From NCBI GenBank assembly GCA_013298565.1, contig JAAFIC010000008.1:1-62701 (forward strand): a stretch of 62,701 nucleotides of DNA. Reading direction: 5' to 3'. Positions 1-6,810 of this stretch are shown here, in pieces. Made by a program: the position numbers and the translations under genes. Under the pieces are notes generated by a model that was given only the letters and a program-made list of their open reading frames with translations, was not told the DNA's origin and made no database searches. The first letter of the stretch is position 1. Each line of letters begins with the position of its first letter. Source of the stretch: Alphaproteobacteria bacterium. GTDB lineage: Bacteria; Pseudomonadota; Alphaproteobacteria; Elsterales; Elsteraceae.

Positions 1-2
1 TA

Positions 3-227
3 AGCGGGTTGGTTACGCTGATGGTCGATGGTCGAAAATTTCTCCTCCGTAATGGGTATGGAACCGGAAAAGAAAGCGCGCCCTGTCCAGAATGTTCAAA
101 CCTCGCGGAGTTTTGGCGGGCGGTGCGTATATCGAAAATGGTCGAGATGCGACTCGCCGATGGACGGCGCGTTCGCTTTGCGTCGGCGGGTGGCGATAAG
201 ATTCTCGGCAAAGAATTATGCCAATGA
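3..227 (+). CDS. Exported protein of unknown function, C-terminal part (window-truncated)
   Basis: The frame is open from the first bases of the window, so the N-terminus lies outside. The visible 74 or so residues contain a CPEC motif, then FWRAVR, an ADGRR stretch and a final cysteine near the C-terminus. This order (CxxC, FW, LR/VR, ADGR, C) repeats in the next gene, so the two are tandem paralogues. The stop overlaps the start region of the next gene, which suggests co-transcription. The pattern resembles the C-terminal half of many small periplasmic alphaproteobacterial proteins, but no function can be assigned. An internal TTG at 9 is a possible start, but the paralogue is longer, so truncation by the window is more likely. 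Confidence 0.6.
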   Translation, partial: SGLVTLMVDGRKFLLRNGYGTGKESAPCPECSNLAEFWRAVRISKMVEMRLADGRRVRFASAGGDKILGKELCQ

Positions 228-736
228 TGAAAACCATCTTTTCTCGGCAATTGGCCAACATTGCCTCCTGTGCTCTGCTTTTTCCGCTTTTCCCGTTTTT
301 GCTTCTGGCGTTTTCCGTCCAGGCGCGAACCCCGCCCGAGCGATGGGTGCATGAGGTTTATGAAGGTCGAGATTTATACGTGCTCGACAATCTGGCGGCT
401 CCCGTCAATGCCCTGGTTTTGGCCTGCGGTTTGGAGGGTGATGAGGATGCCCCAACCCGTATTGGTTATTTGATCGGCGGCAAGCGCCCACCGCCGAATA
501 CCCAGGTCACAATCGTTACCAGCGCTTTGCCGACGACCCATACATTTGCGGTCGATGAGGAAAGCGGCACGGAGGTCGCCTGTCGGGCGTGCGCGGAAAA
601 CTTCACCTTCTTCTGGAATTATCTGCGTCGGTCAAAAAGCGTGATCATGACGTTTGCCGATGGACGAACGGCGATCTTGCAAATGCCGAATGTCGCGAAG
701 GTTTTGCCGCCTGCTCCCTGTCCAGGGATTGATTGA
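218..736 (+). CDS. Secreted small protein of unknown function, paralogue of preceding gene
   Basis: This 172-aa protein has a clear Sec signal peptide (basic MKTIFSRQ, a long hydrophobic run rich in L and F, cleavage probably after VQA). The mature part carries PPERW near its N-terminus, then a CRAC motif, FFWNYLRRS, FADGRT and a cysteine near the end. Four cysteines in the exported part could form disulfides. Starts at 218, 224 and 227 are all possible; the first was kept. It overlaps the upstream paralogue by 10 bases and is followed by two more genes for exported proteins. The function is unknown and an enzyme motif is not visible. Confidence 0.7.
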   Translation: MPMMKTIFSRQLANIASCALLFPLFPFLLLAFSVQARTPPERWVHEVYEGRDLYVLDNLAAPVNALVLACGLEGDEDAPTRIGYLIGGKRPPPNTQVTIVTSALPTTHTFAVDEESGTEVACRACAENFTFFWNYLRRSKSVIMTFADGRTAILQMPNVAKVLPPAPCPGID

Positions 737-782
737 GGCGGCGATTTTCTGTCCAGGTTCCCTTATCGGTGAGGCTTTCAAA

Positions 783-1862
783 ATGAATGGTTTCAAATGG
801 CGGGGCTTGCTGTCGCTAGCGCTGCTGCTGATCGGCGCACCGCTTCCAGCGCAGGCCGGAATTCAGGCTCCGATGTTTTTATGCGAGCGCTTTAAAAATG
901 CGGTTGAGGGTACCGATCCCGCTACGGACACGCTGCGCTTTTTGGCCGAGCAACTTCAACGCCCGCCGGAGCGCTGGACGGGGGATGACTGGCGTGACGT
1001 GGACCAGTTCATCGATACATGCGCGGGTTATTCTTGGGGAGCCTGGACCGGGCGACGGACAAACTTTGCCGAGAAGGCGCGGAAAGAGGTGGCGGATTAT
1101 CAGCAAGCCCGCCGCGCTGCCGTCACGCAAAAAGTGATTGATGCCAAACTACCGCTGATTTTGCCGGGTAAGAGCGCAGCTCCGCCGTCCGGTCTATCCT
1201 GTCCATTGATGCAGCGGGCAGCAGTTTCCCAAGCTGAAGCGACGGGCTATTTCGAGCAGCAGTTCAATCTGCCCACCGAGCGTTGGACAGAAGCCCACTG
1301 GAAGTTGGCTTTTGCCGGGGTGCATTCCTGTCGCCGGGCTGATTTACCCGAGGAGGCAAACCGAGTCGCCGGGCGGGCGCGGGACCAGTTGATCGAACGC
1401 TACATGGTACTAGACGGTCAGCCGGCAGCCATGACCAAAGCTTTGATTTTTGCAGTTGACCGAGCCTATCAAAAGGCCGACCGGGAAAAACATCTCGCCG
1501 AGCGTGGACAGAATAACGCGCGTTTGGTCGAGGATTTTGCCGTCTTCAAAAAAGGCTTCCGCCCGGAGTGGTTGGAACATTGCTACGCCGCCATCAAGGC
1601 GGGCCTGGGCGATCCTTCCAGTTTCAAGGCTGATCCCTATTATAATCTCATCGATCCCACCAATGGCGGTGGCACGCTGACGATGCTGCAACTGGACATG
1701 ATGAAACTGTTCCAGGTCAATCTACAGCCCCCGAATGAACGCCCGCTCTTCGTTCTGGTCCGCTTCCGCGCCAAAAACAATTATGGTGCGTATCAGCTCG
1801 ATGAGAGGGAGTGCATCTATTACGTGGACAAGGGCCAAGTCTATTTTCATCGGGTGGTATGA
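783..1862 (+). CDS. Exported protein of unknown function with two internal repeats
   Basis: The 360-aa product starts with a signal peptide (MNGFKWRGLL then hydrophobic LALLLIGAPLPAQA). An upstream in-frame extension exists, but the signal peptide and a GTGAGG-like ribosome site point to the ATG at 783. Residues about 30-90 and 145-205 are diverged repeats: each has a cysteine, a PPERW or PTERW motif, a tryptophan in DDW or AHW, and a later cysteine. The C-terminal 95 residues form a separate domain starting at WLEHCYAAI, with a tyrosine-rich end. PPERW also occurs in the preceding secreted protein. No family is recognised. The last gene of the operon overlaps its stop by four bases. Confidence 0.75.
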   Translation: MNGFKWRGLLSLALLLIGAPLPAQAGIQAPMFLCERFKNAVEGTDPATDTLRFLAEQLQRPPERWTGDDWRDVDQFIDTCAGYSWGAWTGRRTNFAEKARKEVADYQQARRAAVTQKVIDAKLPLILPGKSAAPPSGLSCPLMQRAAVSQAEATGYFEQQFNLPTERWTEAHWKLAFAGVHSCRRADLPEEANRVAGRARDQLIERYMVLDGQPAAMTKALIFAVDRAYQKADREKHLAERGQNNARLVEDFAVFKKGFRPEWLEHCYAAIKAGLGDPSSFKADPYYNLIDPTNGGGTLTMLQLDMMKLFQVNLQPPNERPLFVLVRFRAKNNYGAYQLDERECIYYVDKGQVYFHRVV

Positions 1863-2197
1863 TGCGCGCCTCGATTATCAGCGTTTTGGTTTGCCTCCTG
1901 TTTCCCGGTTTTGCAATGGCTCAGGAAATCGATTATTCCAAACACACGTGTCTCAACAAAAAATTCTGGCTGGATTTCATTCAAGAGCTGAATGAGTCCC
2001 CCCTATGGGTGAACGAAACCATGCAGATCGTCGATATCAAATCGGCGCAACTGGTTTCTGCTGAAAAGCGCCGTCTGGTTTGTAAGGCTCGGGTGGTGAT
2101 TTCCGATTCAAATGGCTCAGATGATGTTCTGATGCGATTTACCTTCTTCATCGGAAACCTCGGGCATCCCATTTATGAATGGGAGTTTTTGGAGTAG
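1859..2197 (+). CDS. Small secreted protein of unknown function
   Basis: This 112-aa protein begins at an ATG that overlaps the stop of the preceding gene (ATGA), a sign of translational coupling; the next codon is also ATG. A short signal peptide (MRASIISVLVCLLFPGFAMA) is followed by a mature domain with two cysteines (HTCLNKKFW and RLVCKARV). The conserved-looking C-terminal part alternates hydrophobic and polar residues, as in a small beta-rich periplasmic fold. It closes the operon of exported proteins; the strand changes after it and the accessory element begins. The function is unknown. Confidence 0.7.
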   Translation: MMRASIISVLVCLLFPGFAMAQEIDYSKHTCLNKKFWLDFIQELNESPLWVNETMQIVDIKSAQLVSAEKRRLVCKARVVISDSNGSDDVLMRFTFFIGNLGHPIYEWEFLE

Positions 2198-2308
2198 GGG
2201 AGTTATGGCCGGTATTTGTGATTAAGAGTATCTGTCCTTATTGCTCCTATAGAATCCGGACCCAGCAATCCGATTAGTCAAGCCTATAGCGACATATTCC
2301 CTTTACCA

Positions 2309-3190
2309 TTACCGAGCGCGGAGAGGGTAAATAAGCTTCATATTCCGAATCGCTGAGGAAAGAGCTGGTGGGTAAAAAGCTCTCCTGTTCCGGATTGGTC
2401 TTATTTCCTCCCCTCTATAAGTAATCGTGTCGACCTTGAGATGTTTTGACTCTTTGCGTACGCGGCTGGAAGACTTGTTCAATCCGATATATTTACGCCA
2501 GACATAGCCTTCAAATACTGATGCATATTCTAAGTTCTTCGGACGTTGGCGAAGTTCGGCGATGATATCATGGCTCTTCAAAGGCGCGCGCGTAAGAAGT
2601 GTTTTAAGGCTATACCAGATTGGGCCGGGGATATAACCCATGTGTTCGTCAATGCATTGATCGGCGTAAGTGTAAATAACTTCCTTTGTGGTGTGATTTT
2701 TCCAAATTCCGTATTCATCTATATGTTTTTTCAGCCTGCGCTTTAGTGTGGTGATAAGATTCGGTGCATCCTTTTCCATAAGGCGTAGCATGATATTGAG
2801 ATGAGCGTTCCCATTTGAGCGAGGTTCTGGGAAGATTACCCATGAAAGAACATCTTGCAGTCGGCGTCGCATTTTAATCCGTATCGATTTAACAGCTTCA
2901 GCGGTTGCTGCCATTGTGTTTCCCCGTGGCGCGACAGACAGACATACAAGGCATTCGCCAGCCGTAAGACGTAACCACGCTTTCACGTCATCTACGGTTT
3001 TTTTCCCCTCGGAAATTAAGGCACTTTCTAAGGCGTAAGCAGAAGGATTTGTCACTGAGAACCCCAATTGGCGGCGTTGCATCCGAACTTTGCTTAGTAG
3101 TTTGGGATGCTCGATCATCGCCCATTCTGTCGGGCACCATAAGAAGCGCTTCTTAATTTCAGGTGGCTGATTCTTCAATCGACGGGCCAT
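2309..3190 (-). CDS. Accessory protein of unknown function, possibly HUH replication-like
   Basis: The 293-aa product is basic and comes from DNA with lower GC than its neighbours. I do not recognise the family. One segment (about residues 115-140) reads as a beta strand ending in FPEP followed by NAHLNIML, which recalls the strand carrying the HUH motif of rolling-circle Rep and relaxase proteins, but the second histidine would be N. A later tyrosine-containing helix (YTYADQCI, about residue 175) could match a catalytic Tyr helix. It lies downstream of an integrase and two small DNA-binding genes on the same strand, the position where small integrative elements often carry a replication gene. 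The Rep idea is inference only. Confidence 0.6.
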   Translation of the reverse strand: MARRLKNQPPEIKKRFLWCPTEWAMIEHPKLLSKVRMQRRQLGFSVTNPSAYALESALISEGKKTVDDVKAWLRLTAGECLVCLSVAPRGNTMAATAEAVKSIRIKMRRRLQDVLSWVIFPEPRSNGNAHLNIMLRLMEKDAPNLITTLKRRLKKHIDEYGIWKNHTTKEVIYTYADQCIDEHMGYIPGPIWYSLKTLLTRAPLKSHDIIAELRQRPKNLEYASVFEGYVWRKYIGLNKSSSRVRKESKHLKVDTITYRGEEIRPIRNRRAFYPPALSSAIRNMKLIYPLRAR

Positions 3191-3271
3191 TTCTCTTTCC
3201 TCGAAATCGGCTGGAAATCAGTTACTGATAGCCCGAGGCTGCGTTCGCGAGACGCAGCCTCGGTGCTGAAA

Positions 3272-3607
3272 TCACGTCGAGCTTCGACGGCGTAACCACC
3301 CAAAGGGACGAGATTTCGGTTTTGGTGCTGGACGGGAAGGGCGCGTCTTCGGGTTAAAGTAAGCGGTAACGTCGCTCACGCGATAAATAGCATTGCGTCC
3401 AACGAGCGTGTAGGGAGGCCCCATTTTCATTGACGCCAAATGCGCGAGTTTGCGCGGGGTGAGAATGGGGAAAAGATTTGCGATATCTTGTCGGCGAACT
3501 GTTTCATCCGACTCCGGCGCGGTGGACTCATTTGGCAAGGGCGGCGATTTTTCAGCATTGGTTTTTTTTGTGCGGGGCGTGTCTGAGGCGTTAATAGCGT
3601 AGTTCAT
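3272..3607 (-). CDS. Small putative DNA-binding protein of the accessory element
   Basis: The 111-aa protein has a low-complexity, Lys/Pro/Ser-rich N-terminal 40 residues and then a compact region (RRQDIANLFPILTPRK to YRVSDVTAYF) that looks like a helix-turn-helix of the excisionase/AlpA type. That region holds a helix pair followed by a short beta hairpin (YTLVGRNAIYRVSDV), the wing typical of such proteins. The C-terminus is very basic and rich in Arg and Pro. It sits between the 53-aa AlpA-like gene and the 293-aa gene, all on the minus strand. A role in control or excision of the element is likely but not shown. Confidence 0.6.
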   Translation of the reverse strand: MNYAINASDTPRTKKTNAEKSPPLPNESTAPESDETVRRQDIANLFPILTPRKLAHLASMKMGPPYTLVGRNAIYRVSDVTAYFNPKTRPSRPAPKPKSRPFGWLRRRSST

Positions 3608-3696
3608 GATTTGTTCTTTCTATGGTTAAGCATGGCCTTGGTTAAGGGCTGTCAGTTGGATGTAGGTGGAGTTTGCTCGCGAGGGCTGACGCTCGA

Positions 3697-3858
3697 TCAT
3701 TCGAGCCCCTCAGCGATGATAGCTTCGACTGATTCGGCCAGAATTCGCCTTGAGGCTCCGATGCGGACGCTTTTCAAGCGCTTATCGCGCAGCAGATTAT
3801 AAATGGTGGATCGGGATACACGGAGGCGAGCCGAAGCCTCAAGAACAGTGTACAGCAT
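3697..3858 (-). CDS. AlpA/excisionase-type helix-turn-helix protein, 53 aa
   Basis: This short gene encodes MLYTVLEASARL-RVSRSTIY-NLL, an excisionase-family (MerR-like, HTH_17) domain. The signature is visible in order: a helix with EASARL, the recognition helix VSRSTIYNLL, the RDKRLKSVRIG wing, then RRIL and a C-terminal helix. The length equals a bare domain. The ribosome site AAAGGA lies about ten bases before the ATG. A strong promoter with a palindrome lies just upstream (3904-3939). AlpA-type proteins next to P4-type integrases activate or direct excision, so this is probably the element's excisionase or regulator. Confidence 0.75.
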   Translation of the reverse strand: MLYTVLEASARLRVSRSTIYNLLRDKRLKSVRIGASRRILAESVEAIIAEGLE

Positions 3859-3903
3859 CTTGGATCATCCTTTCTTTATGTAGGGGGCAAAACACCCTCT
3901 GAT

Positions 3904-3939
3904 ATCATACCATAGTATTATATATTGAGTCAATATATA
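3904..3939 (-). promoter_or_regulatory. Promoter with embedded palindromic operator for the AlpA-like gene
   Basis: Read on the minus strand, TTGACT (3933-3928) and TATGAT (3909-3904) are spaced by 18 bases, a good housekeeping promoter pointing at the 53-aa gene. The -35 box sits inside a perfect 10-bp inverted repeat, TATATATTGA (3919-3928) and TCAATATATA (3930-3939), separated by one base. A repressor bound there would cover the -35 region. The flanking DNA is strikingly AT-rich compared with the chromosome. Confidence 0.6.
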
Positions 3940-3995
3940 TAATTTTAGCCTTTTACGGGCAGAGATCGAGAAACACACCCAGCGATACGCATGAC

Positions 3996-4021
3996 AAAAA
4001 AGCGCCCGATTAGGGGCGCTT
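3996..4021 (-). terminator. Rho-independent terminator of the integrase gene
   Basis: AGCGCCC (4001-4007) and GGGCGCT (4014-4020) form a GC-rich stem with a 6-nt loop. On the minus strand the hairpin is followed by six T residues. It lies about 50 bases beyond the integrase stop. Confidence 0.75.
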
Positions 4022-4068
4022 ATATGAGCTGCTGAATTGAAGAGATTTTCATTACGGTGCCCCCAATT

Positions 4069-5271
4069 TCATCGCCCCTTTGAGAGCCTCAGCGAGTCGA
4101 GAAAACTTGCATATGAGGTCATCATCTTTACACGTTCCTCACGAAATTCTGCTTTATCTATATAGGCCCTGCGGACGGCATTCTGTTCCTCATGCGCGAG
4201 TTGACGTTCAATCGCGTCGCGATTCCATTTGCCTGATTCGTTAAGAAAGACCGAGGCAGTTGAGCGAAAGCCGTGTGCGGTCACTTCGTCAGTGCCATAT
4301 CCCAAACGCCGATACGCAGCGTTCAGCGTGTTTTCCGAAATCGGTCGGTCGGCTGAGCGCACGGACGGAAATAGGAGTTCTCCCCGTCCGCTCAAAAGCT
4401 GAAGTTCTTGTAAAAGCGTAATCACCTGGGGCGCGAGCGGCACGAAATGGGGGCGGCGCATTTTCATGAGCGCCGCCGGTATAATCCATTCGGCTTTCTG
4501 CAAATCAAAATCTTGCCAACGGGCTGAGCGAAGTTCACCGGGGCGGACGAAAACATACGGCAGCATTTGCAGGGCGATGCGTACCACCCCGTGTCCATCA
4601 TATCCCCAGATCGCCCGCAATAACCCGCCAAGCTCTTCTTTCTCGACAATCGCCGCCCGATGCTGCACGGAGGGGCTAACGGTCACACCCTTCAAGCTCG
4701 GTGTTGGGTCATCTTTGATTTTACCCACGGTCCTCCCGCGCCGAAATACCGCCCCGATCACCTCCCGCGTCCGCCGGGCCGTTTCCAAAACGCCTCGGGC
4801 TTGTAGGGCAATCAGAACGTCGGCAATGTCGGAGATCTCAATCGTGGCGCAAGCTCTTTTGCCGAGCGCCCGACGAGGCGCTTCCAGCAACCAGCGTGCT
4901 TTGGTCAAGGTGGCGGGAGCGCGCCCTTCGCTTTCGAGGTTGGCAAGGTATTCGTCCGCAGCGTCATTGAACGTATAGGGGGCCGCCGCTGCACGCGCGC
5001 GCTCGGCTTTGAGCTGGCTCGGGTCCTGACCGTTAGCACGGGCCGCATGGGCTTCATCCCGCCGCTTGCGCGCGTCTGACAGACTGATGGCAGGATAGGC
5101 ACCGATGCTGAGCAGCCGCTCTTTGCCGTGCATCCGATATTTCAGCCGCCACAGCTTGCCCCCTGCCGGAGTGATCAGCAAAAACAGGCCGTGGCCGTCA
5201 AAGAGTTTCTGTTGCTTGTCGCTCGGCTTGGCGTTCCGCACCTGGGCGTCGGTCAAGGGTTTTTTGGCCAT
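4069..5271 (-). CDS. P4-type tyrosine recombinase (phage integrase)
   Basis: The 400-aa protein has an N-terminal DUF4102 arm-binding domain (residues 3-90, with the AKPSDKQQKLFDGHGLFLLI pattern), a core-binding domain (about 95-185) and a catalytic domain. The active-site residues are all visible: Arg243 in RPGELR, His333 and Arg336 in HGFR, His360 and the nucleophile Tyr370 in RRAY. Length and architecture match P4-family integrases, which usually integrate at the 3' ends of tRNA genes. Its start codon lies 175 bases from the 3' end of tRNA-Leu. An inverted repeat overlaps the start codon, and a terminator follows the stop. It appears intact. Confidence 0.93.
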   Translation of the reverse strand: MAKKPLTDAQVRNAKPSDKQQKLFDGHGLFLLITPAGGKLWRLKYRMHGKERLLSIGAYPAISLSDARKRRDEAHAARANGQDPSQLKAERARAAAAPYTFNDAADEYLANLESEGRAPATLTKARWLLEAPRRALGKRACATIEISDIADVLIALQARGVLETARRTREVIGAVFRRGRTVGKIKDDPTPSLKGVTVSPSVQHRAAIVEKEELGGLLRAIWGYDGHGVVRIALQMLPYVFVRPGELRSARWQDFDLQKAEWIIPAALMKMRRPHFVPLAPQVITLLQELQLLSGRGELLFPSVRSADRPISENTLNAAYRRLGYGTDEVTAHGFRSTASVFLNESGKWNRDAIERQLAHEEQNAVRRAYIDKAEFREERVKMMTSYASFLDSLRLSKGR

Positions 5272-5337
5272 TTGGGGGTATCTCAGAGGCGTGGTGGGGG
5301 TGTTCCAGAAAGGATACCCCCAAAGCTACCCCCAAAT
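5270..5337. repeat. Inverted and direct repeats at the integrase start, probable arm-type sites
   Basis: ATTTGGGGGTAT begins at 5270, across the integrase start codon. Its inverted counterpart ATACCCCCAAA lies at 5314-5324, and a further direct copy CTACCCCCAAAT at 5326-5337. P4-type integrases bind short repeated arm sites near the attachment core, often overlapping their own promoter, so these repeats are candidate arm sites that would also autoregulate the gene. Confidence 0.5.
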
Positions 5338-5446
5338 CCATCGGCTGTGTGGCATCGCCCGTGGACACTGGTGGACAGGAAACCCTAATGTTTCCGCCAT
5401 TCCAGTGTCACCCCTGGACACTCGTAACACTACTAATACAGGAATT

Positions 5447-5531
5447 TGGTGCGGGCGGTCGGAATCGAACCGACACTCCTCTCGGAACTGGATTTTGAGT
5501 CCAGCGCGTCTACCAGTTTCACCACGCCCGC
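5447..5531 (-). tRNA. tRNA-Leu(CAA)
   Basis: Read on the minus strand the gene starts GCGGGCGTGG and ends with an encoded CCA. The acceptor arms GCGGGCG and CGCCCGC pair fully. The anticodon stem CTGGA/TCCAG encloses the loop CTCAAAA, giving anticodon CAA. The T arm contains GGTTCGATTCC. A long variable arm is present, as expected for a class II leucine tRNA of 85 nt including CCA. Its 3' end faces the integrase, the usual arrangement at an integration site. Confidence 0.95.
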
Positions 5532-5635
5532 CAATGCTTCTGGCCCGTTCCAAGGTCGGAACCAAAAGCAAAAGCACCCTAGCGCCGCGTGTCGTTTCGC
5601 GCAATTCCCTTTTTTACGGATCAAGGGAGGCTTGC

Positions 5636-6172
5636 ATGGCACGCCCACAGGCGTATATCTGCTGCATGGCCTCCTATCGTTCGCGCTCCCGCCTGATGCC
5701 CCTTGTGGTGCTGGCTCCGCTCTACAGCGGGGCCGCGCTTGCGGTTGCGCTGGCGTCGCAATTTTGGGGCGCGTTGCAGCCTTGCGCTCTCTGCCTCTAT
5801 CAGCGCTGGCCGCACGCCGTGGCCTTGGGGTTGGGGATTATCGCCGTCTTGCTGGTTCGCAGCGGCCACACGCGCCCGGCGCGGTCCCTCACCTATCTTG
5901 CGGGCCTCGCCTTGCTGGCGACGGCGGGGATTGCTGCCTTCCACATGGGTGTCGAGTGGCGCTGGTGGGAGGGAACGTCCAGTTGCGGCGCGACGCTCGG
6001 GGCAGGTGTCTCGGTAGAGGCTCTCCGTGCAGCGCTACTGGCAACCCCCGTGGTGCGCTGCGACGCGGTGGCTTGGTCTTTCTTGGGGATTTCGATGGCC
6101 GGGTATAATTTTATCCTCTCTGGGCTGCTGGGGATCATCGTGTTGATCCGCACGGCCCGCAGCAAAGCGTAA
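5636..6172 (+). CDS. dsbB: Disulfide bond formation protein DsbB family
   Basis: The 178-aa membrane protein has four hydrophobic segments (about residues 20-42, 60-75, 85-105 and 148-172). The first periplasmic pair is Cys50/Cys53 in QPCALCLYQRW, the DsbB signature. The second pair is Cys117 and Cys142 in the long second periplasmic loop. DsbB reoxidises DsbA by passing electrons to ubiquinone. The start at 5636 follows a strong AAGGGAGG site; the frame is open much further upstream but runs through the tRNA. It is 15 bases upstream of coq7, so quinone biosynthesis and a quinone-using enzyme share an operon. Confidence 0.88.
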   Translation: MARPQAYICCMASYRSRSRLMPLVVLAPLYSGAALAVALASQFWGALQPCALCLYQRWPHAVALGLGIIAVLLVRSGHTRPARSLTYLAGLALLATAGIAAFHMGVEWRWWEGTSSCGATLGAGVSVEALRAALLATPVVRCDAVAWSFLGISMAGYNFILSGLLGIIVLIRTARSKA

Positions 6173-6187
6173 GGAGCTTTAAACCCG

Positions 6188-6745
6188 ATGAGTACGTCTG
6201 CGTCCTCGCTACCGCTTCCCGGTGACCTCACGCCCGAAGAAGAAATTCACCGTATGATCCGCGTTAATCATGCGGGTGAATATGGGGCGAAGCGGATTTA
6301 CGAAGGGCAGTTGGCCTTCCTGCGCCAGGGCAGTCCGCTGCGCGCCAAGATCGCGCATATGGCAGCGCAAGAGCGCGTGCATCTGGAAACCTTCGAGGCC
6401 GAACTGGTCCAGCGCCGCGTGCGCCCCACGGTGCTATTTCCGCTGTGGCACGTTGCCGGGTTCGCGCTGGGGGCCGCAACCGCGCTCATGGGCGATAAGG
6501 CCGCGATGGCCTGCACAATAGCCGTGGAAGAGGTGATCGACGCGCATTACGCCGAACAATCCAGCCGCTTGGGCGCGCGCGACGCACCCTTGAAAGCTAA
6601 AATAGATCAGTTCCGCACAGAAGAGCTAGAGCATCGCGACGTGGCTATCGCCGAAGGCGGGCGCGAGGCCGTGGCCTATCCCGTTCTGGAAGCCACCCTC
6701 AAAACCGGCTCCCGCCTCGCAATTTGGCTGGCGCAGCGGGTTTGA
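6188..6745 (+). CDS. coq7: Demethoxyubiquinone hydroxylase Coq7
   Basis: The 185-aa ferritin-like di-iron enzyme hydroxylates the C6 position of the ubiquinone ring. The two iron-binding motifs are duplicated as expected: Glu31 in NHAGEYGA, Glu62 and His65 in QERVH, then Glu114 in VEEVIDAHY and Glu146/His149 in EELEH. Length and motif spacing fit bacterial Coq7. It follows dsbB closely and ends just before a convergent-junction hairpin that also covers the zapE stop codon. Confidence 0.92.
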   Translation: MSTSASSLPLPGDLTPEEEIHRMIRVNHAGEYGAKRIYEGQLAFLRQGSPLRAKIAHMAAQERVHLETFEAELVQRRVRPTVLFPLWHVAGFALGAATALMGDKAAMACTIAVEEVIDAHYAEQSSRLGARDAPLKAKIDQFRTEELEHRDVAIAEGGREAVAYPVLEATLKTGSRLAIWLAQRV

Positions 6746-6770
6746 AGCAGCGGCAAAGCCCCTGATCTAA

Positions 6771-6810
6771 CTGTAGCAGCCTGCGTTAGGTTAGACGCAC
6801 GCTGCTACAG
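6771..6810. repeat. 40-nt hairpin, solo member of the convergent-junction repeat family
   Basis: The arms CTGTAGCAGC (6771-6780) and GCTGCTACAG (6801-6810) pair perfectly. After one mismatch the stem continues with TGCGT/ACGCA around an 8-nt loop. Total length is 40 nt, the same as the terminal hairpins of the composite elements near 18449, 39976 and 44532. All share the inner TGCGT...ACGCA block. It lies between coq7 and zapE and contains the zapE stop codon. There is no T tract on either side. Confidence 0.7.

Larger units (their letters stand above)
2300..5446. mobile_element. Small integrative element beside tRNA-Leu (left end not located)
   Basis: On one strand the region holds a P4-type integrase, a 53-aa AlpA-like protein, a 111-aa HTH-like protein and a 293-aa unknown protein, in DNA that is more AT-rich than the surroundings. 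The right end should lie in or next to the 3' end of tRNA-Leu(CAA). I searched by eye for a repeat of the tRNA 3' end to the left, around 2200-2320 and at the window start, and saw none. The left boundary is therefore a guess based on the strand switch and composition. The element may be decayed or extend beyond the window. Confidence 0.5.
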
